Below are positions 1 to 5,468 of a stretch of DNA of 6,365 nucleotides, piece by piece. The notes beneath the pieces are model-generated. The model ran no database searches, was not told where the DNA came from, and was given only the letters and a program-made list of their open reading frames with translations. How positions within the stretch are numbered: position 1 is the stretch's first letter; every line of letters begins with the position of its first letter. Position numbers and translations under genes: made by a program. The stretch is from Clostridiales bacterium UBA1777 (lineage in GTDB: Bacteria > Bacillota > Clostridia > Oscillospirales > Oscillospiraceae), in assembly GCA_002315275.1 (NCBI GenBank), contig DCGN01000103.1:650-7014 (forward strand), in the 5' to 3' direction.

Positions 1-1109
1 GGCATCGTGGGCAGACCGTCACGGCGGAGATATCCGTACCACTCGCCGTATTCGGGGTCTGAGAAGTGTTCTCTGCAGTAGTCAAGCGTCTTATAGAACC
101 AGTCAAGGTATTCCTCCTTGCCGGTGTCTCTGTAGAGCATCAGAGACGAGATCATGATCTCGTCATGCGGCCACCAGAGCTTCATGTCATGCTCGTAAGA
201 CTCGGGAGGATTGCCGAGCGCATCGATAAAGTACAGAAGTCCGCCGTATTCCTTGTCCCAGCCTGCCTCGATCGCCCAGTTGAATATCTGCTCCGCCTTG
301 CCGACAAGCTCCGTATTGCCTGTTCGCCTTGCGTGCTCAAGCAGGAACCATACGCCCTCTATATCGTGGCCGGGGTTGATAACGCGTCCCTCGGTGAAGT
401 CAAGCCTTGCCTCGCCGTCCGGGCCGACAGACTCAAGCACACACTTGAGCTCAGGGTGGACGTGATACCTGAAAATATCCTCCACGCAGCTTGCGGCACG
501 CTCCTCGTAAAGCGCCTTATGCTCGGGGTCGACCTTCATCAAAACGCTTGTGACGTTCAGATAGATCATCGGGATGCCGAAGGCTCTGCCCGTGCGCGTC
601 TCCGGCTCGGTCTTCGCTCCGAGGCCGGTGGGATCCTTCATGCCGTGTGCGAGATTCCAATAGATATCATAAGCTCTTCTCGCTCTTTCAAGGCGGGCTT
701 TATCGCCCGTTACGCCGTAATACTCGGCATTGGCCATCGCGTAGAAGGCCTCGGAGAAGTAGTATCTTCTCTGGCGGAGGGGTTTACCGTCAGCCGTGAC
801 GGTGAAGTACATTCTGCCGTCCGCATCGGGGTTGATGCAGTGCTCCTCCATAAAGTCAAGGCATGTCTTGGATGCCTCGAGCCACTCGGGTCTTACACCG
901 TAATTACTGCACAGCCATGCGTACATCCAGCCGCAGCGTCCCTGCATCCAGACGCTCTTATCTGTTGAAAACACCTTGCCCGTTCTGTCAAGGCAGGTGT
1001 ATACGCCGCCGTTGACCCTGTCTATTCCGTTTTTGAGCCAAAAGTCCGTGCTGCGGTCAAGCTCCTCGCGGATCCATTTTCTTGCCTCAGTCATTTTTTC
1101 GGTATTCAT
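1..1109 (-). CDS. AGE-family N-acylglucosamine 2-epimerase (3' end cut off by window edge)
   Basis: Cytoplasmic sugar epimerase of the (alpha/alpha)6-barrel AGE family. Classical members interconvert N-acetylglucosamine and N-acetylmannosamine, while relatives act on cellobiose or mannose. The visible 369 residues begin at an ATG with an AGGGAGG site 8 nt upstream. They show the N-terminal signature with GG, CLDR and W-x-QGR-x-x-WMY (about residues 34-64), PGHDIEG with His248 and Glu251, a DKEYGG repeat motif near 283, and WWPHDE around His315 and Glu317. The reading frame is still open at the left edge, just after GYLRRDGLPTMP. This is where family members continue to the K-G-x-x-K-G-P-F-H-x-P-R segment carrying the second catalytic histidine, so roughly 20-40 residues should be missing. 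The N-terminal signature resembles GlcNAc 2-epimerases more than cellobiose epimerases, but the substrate is inferred. It is divergent from the kinase/esterase operon, which suggests a shared sugar pathway. Confidence 0.93.
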   Translation of the reverse strand, partial: MNTEKMTEARKWIREELDRSTDFWLKNGIDRVNGGVYTCLDRTGKVFSTDKSVWMQGRCGWMYAWLCSNYGVRPEWLEASKTCLDFMEEHCINPDADGRMYFTVTADGKPLRQRRYYFSEAFYAMANAEYYGVTGDKARLERARRAYDIYWNLAHGMKDPTGLGAKTEPETRTGRAFGIPMIYLNVTSVLMKVDPEHKALYEERAASCVEDIFRYHVHPELKCVLESVGPDGEARLDFTEGRVINPGHDIEGVWFLLEHARRTGNTELVGKAEQIFNWAIEAGWDKEYGGLLYFIDALGNPPESYEHDMKLWWPHDEIMISSLMLYRDTGKEEYLDWFYKTLDYCREHFSDPEYGEWYGYLRRDGLPTM

Positions 1110-1180
1110 TTCAAAAACCTCCCTGTTGCGTACAGTCCGTTGTTAGCCTTGCGGTAGGTATCCTTTTATAACATATATAC

Positions 1181-1209
1181 ATAATAGCACCTTTGAAATG
1201 ATTTTTCAA
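1181..1209 (-). promoter_or_regulatory. Promoter of the epimerase gene
   Basis: On the minus strand there is a -35 TTGAAA (1204-1209), a 17-nt spacer ending in TGC (extended -10 type) and a -10 TATTAT (1181-1186). The predicted start lies about 65 nt before the ATG at 1109. A perfect 6-bp inverted repeat, TTGAAA (1193-1198) and TTTCAA (1204-1209) with a 5-nt centre, overlaps the -35 and the spacer and could be an operator. The promoter match is seen directly; regulation is inferred. Confidence 0.75.
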
Positions 1210-1245
1210 TATTTTATTTTGGAGAAAATTTTTATCATATTTATG

Positions 1246-1274
1246 GTGACAAGCGCATATCCTCATGCTATAAT
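1246..1274 (+). promoter_or_regulatory. Promoter of the ROK-like kinase operon
   Basis: There is a -35 GTGACA (1246-1251), a 17-nt spacer ending in TGC (extended -10 type), and a consensus -10 TATAAT (1269-1274). Transcription should start near 1281, leaving a leader of about 44 nt before the ATG at 1325. It lies back to back with the epimerase promoter; the two -35 elements are 36 nt apart. Confidence 0.8.
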
Positions 1275-1301
1275 GATTATACATGGCATGATCATATTAT
1301 C
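1275..1301. promoter_or_regulatory. Possible operator at the start of the kinase operon transcript
   Basis: Just downstream of the -10, GATTATA (1275-1281) and TATTATC (1295-1301) form an imperfect inverted repeat (6 of 7 positions). It encloses the perfect 8-bp palindrome ATGATCAT (1288-1295). The position over the transcription start would suit a repressor. The match is modest in AT-rich DNA, so this is only a candidate. Confidence 0.25.
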
Positions 1302-1324
1302 GGCACATTGAGGAGGGTTTCAAA

Positions 1325-2701
1325 ATGAACTTTCTCGGCATCGAGCTTGAAGTAAAAAATCTGCCGGAGCTTGACCCCGGCTTTATCCCCCTGCACAAGT
1401 TTAACGAAGCATTTCTGAAAACGGCAAAGAAGCCGGTCGGCATAGCTGTCGAGCGCTCCTGCGGCGAGATGGCCTCCGTTGAGACCTTCATTCACGGCAC
1501 GCCCGAGCTTCGCGCGGCAGACCGCTACTATATAAACAGACTCGTCAAGTCCATTCTTTGGATGAAGGGCGGGTTTAGGATCTATGTCCGCGGAGATGAG
1601 GACATTTATAAATATCTCTCTGAGGCGTATTCCGCCGGAGGTGAGCAGGATTTTGACTATGACTATATGTCAAATGTTTTCGAGCATCCGTTCGAGGTGA
1701 TATACACAGACTCTCTCCCCGAGTCCAAGGATTCTCCGAAGGCTGTCGGTGGCCACATGAAGGGCTGCCGCATCGGCTTCGATGCGGGCGGAAGCGACAG
1801 AAAGGTCTCCGCCGTTATTGACGGCGAGGCCGTCTTCTCAGAAGAGGTCGTATGGTTCCCGAAGATCACAGCCGACCCCGACTATCATTACGAGGGCATA
1901 GTGTCCGCGCTCAGGTCCGCCGCGGCTCATATGCCGAGAGTTGACGCTGTCGGTGTCTCCTCCGCAGGAGTATACATAAACAACCGCACTATGAACGCCT
2001 CCCTTTTCCTCGCAGTCCCGAAGGAGCTGTATGACGAGAAGGTAAAGGACATATACATCCGCGCCATTCACGATTGCTTCGGTGATGTTCCCTTCTGCGT
2101 CGTGAATGACGGTGACGTCACCGCTCTTGCGGGAGCAATGAGCCTTGAAGACACGAACGTGCTCGGCATCGCGATGGGCACAAGCGAGGCGGGCGGCTAT
2201 GTCGACGAAGAGGGCCGCATAACGGGCTGGCTCAACGAGCTCGCTTTCATGCCCGTGGATGCCTCGCCGGATGCGATGCGCGATGAGTGGAGCCGCGATA
2301 TCGGCTGCGGGGTCAAGTACTTCTCGCAGGACGGCGTTATAAAGCTCGCACCCGCCGCAGGCATTGAGCTTGATAGCTCCATTTCCCCCGCAGAAAAGCT
2401 GAAGGTAGTTCAGGGTTTAATGGAAAAGGACGACGAGCGCGCCGCCGCCGTCTACCGCAGCATCGGCACATATCTCGCCCATTCCCTCGCTCTCTACAGA
2501 GCGCAGTACGGCTGCCGCAATCTTCTGCTCCTCGGCCGCGTGATGAGCGGCAAGGGCGGAGATATCCTGCTTGACACCTGTAGAAGCGTTCTCGCCGATG
2601 AGTACCCCGAAGTATATTCAGCAGTCAGAATTGCTCTTCCCGATGAAAAATTCAGAAGAGTAGGCCAGTCAGCCGTCGCGGCATCGATGCCCGAGGCATA
2701 A
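1325..2701 (+). CDS. ROK-like (ASKHA fold) sugar kinase homologue with extra N-terminal domain
   Basis: 458 residues, starting at an ATG with AGGAGG 8 nt upstream. The second half resembles ROK-family sugar kinases. A phosphate-1-like GFDAGGSDRKVSAVIDG lies at about 151-167, and NDGDVTALAG (261-270) sits where ROK kinases carry the catalytic aspartate. GIAMGTSEAGGYVDEEG (281-297) is the phosphate-2 glycine motif, and LLLLGRVMSGKGGDILLD (400-417) plus PDEKFRRVGQSAVAAS at the C-terminus match the adenosine/last-helix region. Unlike typical ROK proteins it lacks the H-x-GC-x-C-G-x-x-GC zinc motif; a WLNELAFMPVD segment is there instead. It also has about 145 extra N-terminal residues, with KPVGIAVERSCGEMA at 36-50 and an ILWMKGGFRIYVRG strand near 77-90, and no DNA-binding HTH is evident. 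It is the first gene of the operon with the esterase and the DUF624 protein. A cytoplasmic sugar or amino-sugar kinase is likely; a sensor role cannot be excluded. Confidence 0.75.
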   Translation: MNFLGIELEVKNLPELDPGFIPLHKFNEAFLKTAKKPVGIAVERSCGEMASVETFIHGTPELRAADRYYINRLVKSILWMKGGFRIYVRGDEDIYKYLSEAYSAGGEQDFDYDYMSNVFEHPFEVIYTDSLPESKDSPKAVGGHMKGCRIGFDAGGSDRKVSAVIDGEAVFSEEVVWFPKITADPDYHYEGIVSALRSAAAHMPRVDAVGVSSAGVYINNRTMNASLFLAVPKELYDEKVKDIYIRAIHDCFGDVPFCVVNDGDVTALAGAMSLEDTNVLGIAMGTSEAGGYVDEEGRITGWLNELAFMPVDASPDAMRDEWSRDIGCGVKYFSQDGVIKLAPAAGIELDSSISPAEKLKVVQGLMEKDDERAAAVYRSIGTYLAHSLALYRAQYGCRNLLLLGRVMSGKGGDILLDTCRSVLADEYPEVYSAVRIALPDEKFRRVGQSAVAASMPEA

Positions 2702-2713
2702 GGAGGTAATAAT

Positions 2714-3373
2714 ATGAAGAAACATATAGTTTGCTTTGGCGATTCCAACACTCACGGCTACTGCGCCGACCCCTCCGATTGCGCGGATGCTACCGTCAAT
2801 CCGACCTCCGGCCTCCGTTTCAACGAGGATGAGCGCTGGACATGTCTTCTCCGGAAGAAGCTCGGTGACGGTTATCTCGTTCTCGAGGAGGGACTGTCCG
2901 GAAGGACCACTGTCTTCAGCGATCCCATCCACGAGTGTATGAGCGGGCTTGATGTGATTTATTCCACTCTGATGAGTCACGAGCCGGTCTCTCTTCTGAT
3001 TATTATGCTCGGCACAAATGACACGAAGGAGCGCTTCGCCGCAAACGCCGCATGCATCGCGGCCGGACTTGACAGGCTCGCCTCCAAGGCGGAGACGGTT
3101 CCCGCATGGGCTGATGAAAAGCCGCGTATCCTCGTTGTTGCTCCTCCGTGCATCGGCGCCGGTCACAACGATGCCGTCATGGGTAAGGGCTGTCATGAGA
3201 GATCGCTCGACGTTGCCAAATACTATAAGGCAAAGTGCGAAGCGCACGGCTGGGCATTTCTCGATGCAGAGGGCGTTGCCGAATTCAACAAGGTCGACTT
3301 CATGCACCTGACAAAGAAGGGCCATGCCGCTCTTGCGGAAAAGCTCGCAGAAATGATACCGGGGCTTGTCTGA
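2714..3373 (+). CDS. SGNH/GDSL hydrolase (probable carbohydrate or aryl esterase)
   Basis: 219-residue esterase with all SGNH blocks visible. GDSNTHGY carries the nucleophile Ser11, LSGRTT the oxyanion Gly63, GTND the Asn102, and VDFMHLTKKGH the Asp195 and His198 pair. The GDSNTHG and SGRTTVFSDP segments resemble the arylesterase/acyltransferase branch of the family. No signal peptide is present, so it should act in the cytoplasm, for example removing acetyl groups from an imported sugar; this role is inferred from the neighbouring epimerase and kinase. The start is set by AGGAGGT at 2701-2707, which overlaps the last base of the kinase stop codon. Only 12 nt separate the two genes, so translational coupling is likely. 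It ends in a 1-nt overlap with the next gene. Confidence 0.9.
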   Translation: MKKHIVCFGDSNTHGYCADPSDCADATVNPTSGLRFNEDERWTCLLRKKLGDGYLVLEEGLSGRTTVFSDPIHECMSGLDVIYSTLMSHEPVSLLIIMLGTNDTKERFAANAACIAAGLDRLASKAETVPAWADEKPRILVVAPPCIGAGHNDAVMGKGCHERSLDVAKYYKAKCEAHGWAFLDAEGVAEFNKVDFMHLTKKGHAALAEKLAEMIPGLV

Positions 3374-3978
3374 TGGCGAAGCGTTTTTTTGACAACGAGA
3401 GCTTTGCGTGGAAGCCGTTCGGATATGTTGCCGACGTGCTTTTGCTGAGTCTGATATGGGTGGTCTGCTCTGTCCCGGTCGTAACCGCAGGTGCCGCCTC
3501 CTGCGCGGTATATGACACCACCGTGCACGGGCTTCGCCGCGGCGAACCGGACATGTACGCCAGATACAAGCGCACCTTCAAGACCGAGCTCAAAACCGGG
3601 ATATTCTCCACGCTGCTGTGGGGTACCGTCATCGCGCTGTTTGTGCTTCTGTGCAAGGCGCTCGGTGCTTTTGCTCCGGACGGCAGAAATTCTCTCGTGC
3701 TTGAGGGAGCTGCCGTTTGTGTGCTGGCACTCATCACCGGCATGATTCTGTGGAGCTTCTCTCTTCAGTCAAGATTTTCGACGGCGTTCGGAGCCTTGCA
3801 GCTAAACGCCGCAAGAATAGCGCTCGCACATCCGCTCAGAACGCTTGCCGCCGGCGCCGCCGTGCTCGCCTCCGCGTTCATCACCGTACGCCTTGTTGCT
3901 CCCGTGATATTTCTGCCCGGGCTTGTCGGAGTGTGGTGCTCGTTCATGTTTGAGCCCGTTATCGAAAAGCTTAAATAA
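3373..3978 (+). CDS. DUF624 (YesL-like) integral membrane protein
   Basis: 201-residue membrane protein. The start is the ATG in the TGATG overlap with the esterase stop. A start further upstream would enter the esterase frame and add an unrelated basic stretch, whereas MAKRFFDNESFAWKPFGYVAD matches the usual N-terminus of the family. Predicted membrane segments are roughly residues 20-42, 76-98, 108-130 and 156-192 (one long or two short). The family hallmark around residues 29-46, W-x-x-C-x-x-P-V-V-T-x-G-A followed by A-x-Y, is present. The upstream site is weak (GGGG, 8 nt before the start), so translation probably depends on reinitiation after the esterase. DUF624 genes commonly accompany sugar ABC transporter and glycan-use genes in Firmicutes; their molecular function is not established. 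It is the last gene before a strong terminator. Confidence 0.85.
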   Translation: MAKRFFDNESFAWKPFGYVADVLLLSLIWVVCSVPVVTAGAASCAVYDTTVHGLRRGEPDMYARYKRTFKTELKTGIFSTLLWGTVIALFVLLCKALGAFAPDGRNSLVLEGAAVCVLALITGMILWSFSLQSRFSTAFGALQLNAARIALAHPLRTLAAGAAVLASAFITVRLVAPVIFLPGLVGVWCSFMFEPVIEKLK

Positions 3979-3980
3979 AC

Positions 3981-4013
3981 AAAAGCCTCTGATCCGAGGA
4001 TCAGAGGCTTTTT
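3981..4013. terminator. Bidirectional intrinsic terminator between convergent operons
   Basis: A perfect inverted repeat, AAAAGCCTCTGATCC then GA then its complement, spans 3981-4012, with a GC-rich core followed by TTTTT (4009-4013) on the plus strand. On the minus strand the same hairpin is followed by TTTT. It lies between the DUF624 stop (3978) and the rplT stop (4029), so it should end both the sugar operon and the infC-rpmI-rplT transcript. Confidence 0.93.
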
Positions 4014-4028
4014 ATGTTCGTAATTAAA

Positions 4029-4382
4029 TTACTGAGCGTTCTTTGCGAGTTCGCAGAGAGCGGTGAAAGCGGCAGCGTCATGAATAGCGAGCTCGGAGAG
4101 CATCTTGCGGTTCATGTCAACACCTGCGAGCTTGAGGCCGTGCATGAACTTGGAGTAGTTGAGGCCGTTCATCTTGCAGCCTGCGCTGATACGGGTGATC
4201 CACAGCTTGCGGAAGTCTCTCTTCTTCTGCTTGCGGCCGACATATGCGTAACGACCGGACTTCATCATCTGCTCGTTAGCCATCTTATAGTGACGGGACT
4301 TGTTGCCCCAGTAACCCTTTGCAAGACCAAGGATCTTATTTCTGTGCTTGCGGGTCATCATTGCGCCTTTAACTCTTGCCAT
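4029..4382 (-). CDS. rplT: 50S ribosomal protein L20
   Basis: 117 residues, the usual length. It assembles early on 23S rRNA and in bacteria often also represses its own operon by binding the leader mRNA. Recognisable family sequence runs throughout: MARVKG at the start, RKHRNKILGLAKGYWG (11-26), QKKRDFRKLWITRI (52-65), MNGLNYSKFMHGLKLAGVDMNRK (71-93) and a final helix with LAIHDAAAF. AGGAGG (4393-4398) lies 10 nt upstream of the ATG. It is the last gene of the operon, 31 nt after rpmI. Confidence 0.98.
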   Translation of the reverse strand: MARVKGAMMTRKHRNKILGLAKGYWGNKSRHYKMANEQMMKSGRYAYVGRKQKKRDFRKLWITRISAGCKMNGLNYSKFMHGLKLAGVDMNRKMLSELAIHDAAAFTALCELAKNAQ

Positions 4383-4413
4383 TTGTGATTATCCTCCTAT
4401 ATACCGTCTGCCC

Positions 4414-4611
4414 TTATTTGTAAGGGATCATTTTCTTGATGGTTGCTTCGTTGGTCACATCGGCATAAGCCTCGGAACGCAGACGACGGCAGCGCTTGGT
4501 GTCCTTCTTGGTGAGGATGTGGCTCTTGAATGCATGGGCGCGCTTGACCAAACCGGACTTGGTAAGATTGAATCTCTTCTTTGCTCCGCTGTGGGACTTC
4601 AGTTTAGGCAT
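4414..4611 (-). CDS. rpmI: 50S ribosomal protein L35
   Basis: 65 residues, typical length, very basic. It starts with MPKLKSHSGAKKRF, continues with SHILTKKDTKRCRRLR, and ends in KKMIPYK, all diagnostic of L35. AAGGAGA (4619-4625) lies 7 nt before the ATG. It sits in the standard order between infC (57 nt upstream) and rplT (31 nt downstream), with no separate promoter seen. Confidence 0.98.
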   Translation of the reverse strand: MPKLKSHSGAKKRFNLTKSGLVKRAHAFKSHILTKKDTKRCRRLRSEAYADVTNEATIKKMIPYK

Positions 4612-4668
4612 AATTTTTTCTCCTTCCGTAACTGGGTGAATACAGGGAATTTCCTGCTTTGTATAATG

Positions 4669-5253
4669 TTATTCCTGACTCTCGGCTTCCTGAACGGGAG
4701 CTTTGAGAGTCTTGGGCTTTGCAGGCTTCTTAGCCGGGGTTGTGGGCTTGGGGGAGAGAAACATGGACATGCTTCTTCCTTCAAGCTTGGGAGCCTTATC
4801 CATGGCTGCAATGTCGGTGCACTTCTCGGCATAGTCCTTGAGAAGGACCTCACCGATCTCGGTGTGAGCCATTTCTCTGCCTCTAAAGCGGACAGATACC
4901 TTGACTCTGTCGCCGTCGGAAAGGAACTTCTGACCGTTCTTCAGCTTGGTGTTGAAGTCGTTGGTGTCGATACCGGGAGACATTCTTATCTCCTTGATCT
5001 CGATGACCCGCTGGTTCTTCTTGGCTTCCTTCTCCTTCTTGGTCTGCTCAAAACGGAATTTGCCGTAATCCATGATCCTGCAGACAGGGGGAACGGAGCC
5101 CGGAGCGATCTTGACCAAATCAAGGTCATGCTCAATAGCCATCTTCAGTGCTTCCTCAGCTGACATGATACCCAACTGTTCGCCCTGCTCGCCGATGACG
5201 CGTATTTCCTTGTCAAGAATCTCTTCGTTAATTTGATGAACAGCGTTTGCGAT
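4669..5253 (-). CDS. infC: Translation initiation factor IF-3, ATC start codon
   Basis: IF-3 binds the 30S subunit and checks start-codon/initiator-tRNA pairing. From the proposed start the protein has 194 residues. The N-domain (about 5-75) contains HQINEEILDKEIRVIGE, LDLVKIAP and PPVCRIMDYGKF. A lysine-rich linker runs from about 71 to 80, and the C-domain (about 83-166) contains KEIRMSPGIDTNDF, RVKVSVRFRGREMAH and LEGRSMSMFLSPK. A Pro/Lys/Ala-rich tail (168-194) makes it longer than the usual 170-180 residues. There is no ATG at the expected N-terminus. GGAGG (5262-5266) lies 8 nt from an ATC codon at 5251-5253, immediately before ANAVHQINEE. infC genes are known for rare start codons (AUU in E. 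coli), through which IF-3 limits its own translation. An in-frame GTG at 5260-5262 overlaps the SD, and an in-frame ATG at 5358 lies upstream of the attenuator without an SD. Confidence 0.93.
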   Translation of the reverse strand: MANAVHQINEEILDKEIRVIGEQGEQLGIMSAEEALKMAIEHDLDLVKIAPGSVPPVCRIMDYGKFRFEQTKKEKEAKKNQRVIEIKEIRMSPGIDTNDFNTKLKNGQKFLSDGDRVKVSVRFRGREMAHTEIGEVLLKDYAEKCTDIAAMDKAPKLEGRSMSMFLSPKPTTPAKKPAKPKTLKAPVQEAESQE

Positions 5254-5260
5254 TGTTAAC

Positions 5261-5267
5261 ACCTCCG
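5261..5267 (-). promoter_or_regulatory. infC ribosome binding site that decides an ATC start
   Basis: CGGAGGT on the minus strand, 8 nt before ATC (5251-5253). The next in-frame ATG downstream lies about 30 codons into the conserved IF-3 N-domain, so this SD with its ATC is the only start that gives a normal N-terminus. It begins directly after the U-tract of the leader terminator. Confidence 0.75.
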
Positions 5268-5296
5268 AAAAAAAGTGCGGATGCACAGCATCCGCA
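5268..5296 (-). terminator. Leader attenuator terminator upstream of infC
   Basis: On the minus strand a perfect 9-bp stem, 5'-TGCGGATGC (5288-5296) paired with GCATCCGCA (5276-5284), encloses a 3-nt TGT loop. It is followed by AC and seven T residues (5268-5274). It sits after the operon promoter and directly before the infC Shine-Dalgarno site, so it must be bypassed for the operon to be expressed: a transcription attenuator. Confidence 0.85.
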
Positions 5297-5409
5297 TGTA
5301 GAAACACAATAATCCCAAAGGGGAATAATGCAGTCCATGTTGACCGAGACTGATTCATTGATCGTCCGGTGAGGTCGGGGATGCCGTACCTTCTTTGTTT
5401 TGCTTTGAT

Positions 5410-5438
5410 AATATATCAGCTTTACCTTTGCTTGTCAA
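5410..5438 (-). promoter_or_regulatory. Promoter of the infC-rpmI-rplT operon
   Basis: A consensus -35 TTGACA (5433-5438), a 17-nt spacer and -10 TATATT (5410-5415) lie on the minus strand. The predicted start near 5403 places the attenuator terminator about 110-135 nt into the transcript. The promoter begins only about 30 nt after the stop codon of the upstream solute-binding protein gene. Confidence 0.87.
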
Positions 5439-5442
5439 TAGG

Positions 5443-5466
5443 AAAATACAGGTTTTTCAGTATTTT
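5443..5466. repeat. AT-rich inverted repeat between the binding-protein gene and the infC promoter
   Basis: AAAATAC (5443-5449) and GTATTTT (5460-5466) form 7-bp arms around a 10-nt loop. It directly follows the stop codon of the solute-binding gene. The stem has only one G-C pair and no clean following U-tract, so it is at best a weak terminator. Some read-through into the infC leader is possible. Confidence 0.4.
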
Positions 5467-5468
5467 TA

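Larger units (their letters stand above)
5254..5403 (-). promoter_or_regulatory. infC-rpmI-rplT leader RNA (L20-leader type attenuator)
   Basis: About 150 nt of untranslated leader lie between the predicted transcription start (near 5403) and infC. In Firmicutes such leaders are controlled by L20, which favours premature termination. Here the 5' part contains GGCATCC (5379-5385), complementary to GGATGCT (5287-5293) in the 5' arm of the terminator (six Watson-Crick pairs plus one G-U), a candidate antiterminator. Between them a CAGTC (5348-5352) / GACTG (5331-5335) stem with a 12-nt loop can form. Location and architecture match the L20 leader class; the L20 binding site itself is not identified. 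Confidence 0.7.

Noticed and set aside
66..968. Long plus-strand open frame of 300 codons
   Set aside because: It lies wholly antisense to the epimerase gene, whose protein has clear family motifs. The plus frame has no SD and resembles nothing.
2669..3325. Minus-strand open frame of 218 codons
   Set aside because: Antisense to the SGNH hydrolase with its complete catalytic motifs; no SD or promoter.
3235..3372. Longer start for the DUF624 protein
   Set aside because: The extra 46 residues come from the alternative frame of the esterase gene and are Arg/Cys-rich. The family N-terminus begins at the ATG at 3373.
4348..5163. Plus-strand open frame of 271 codons
   Set aside because: Antisense to rplT, rpmI and infC, which are unmistakable; it is a shadow of their codon pattern.
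5254..5358. In-frame N-terminal extension of IF-3 from an ATG at 5358
   Set aside because: The frame is open for 35 codons, but the stretch covers the terminator hairpin and SD, has no SD of its own, and its sequence is unlike any IF-3 N-terminus. Most likely chance.
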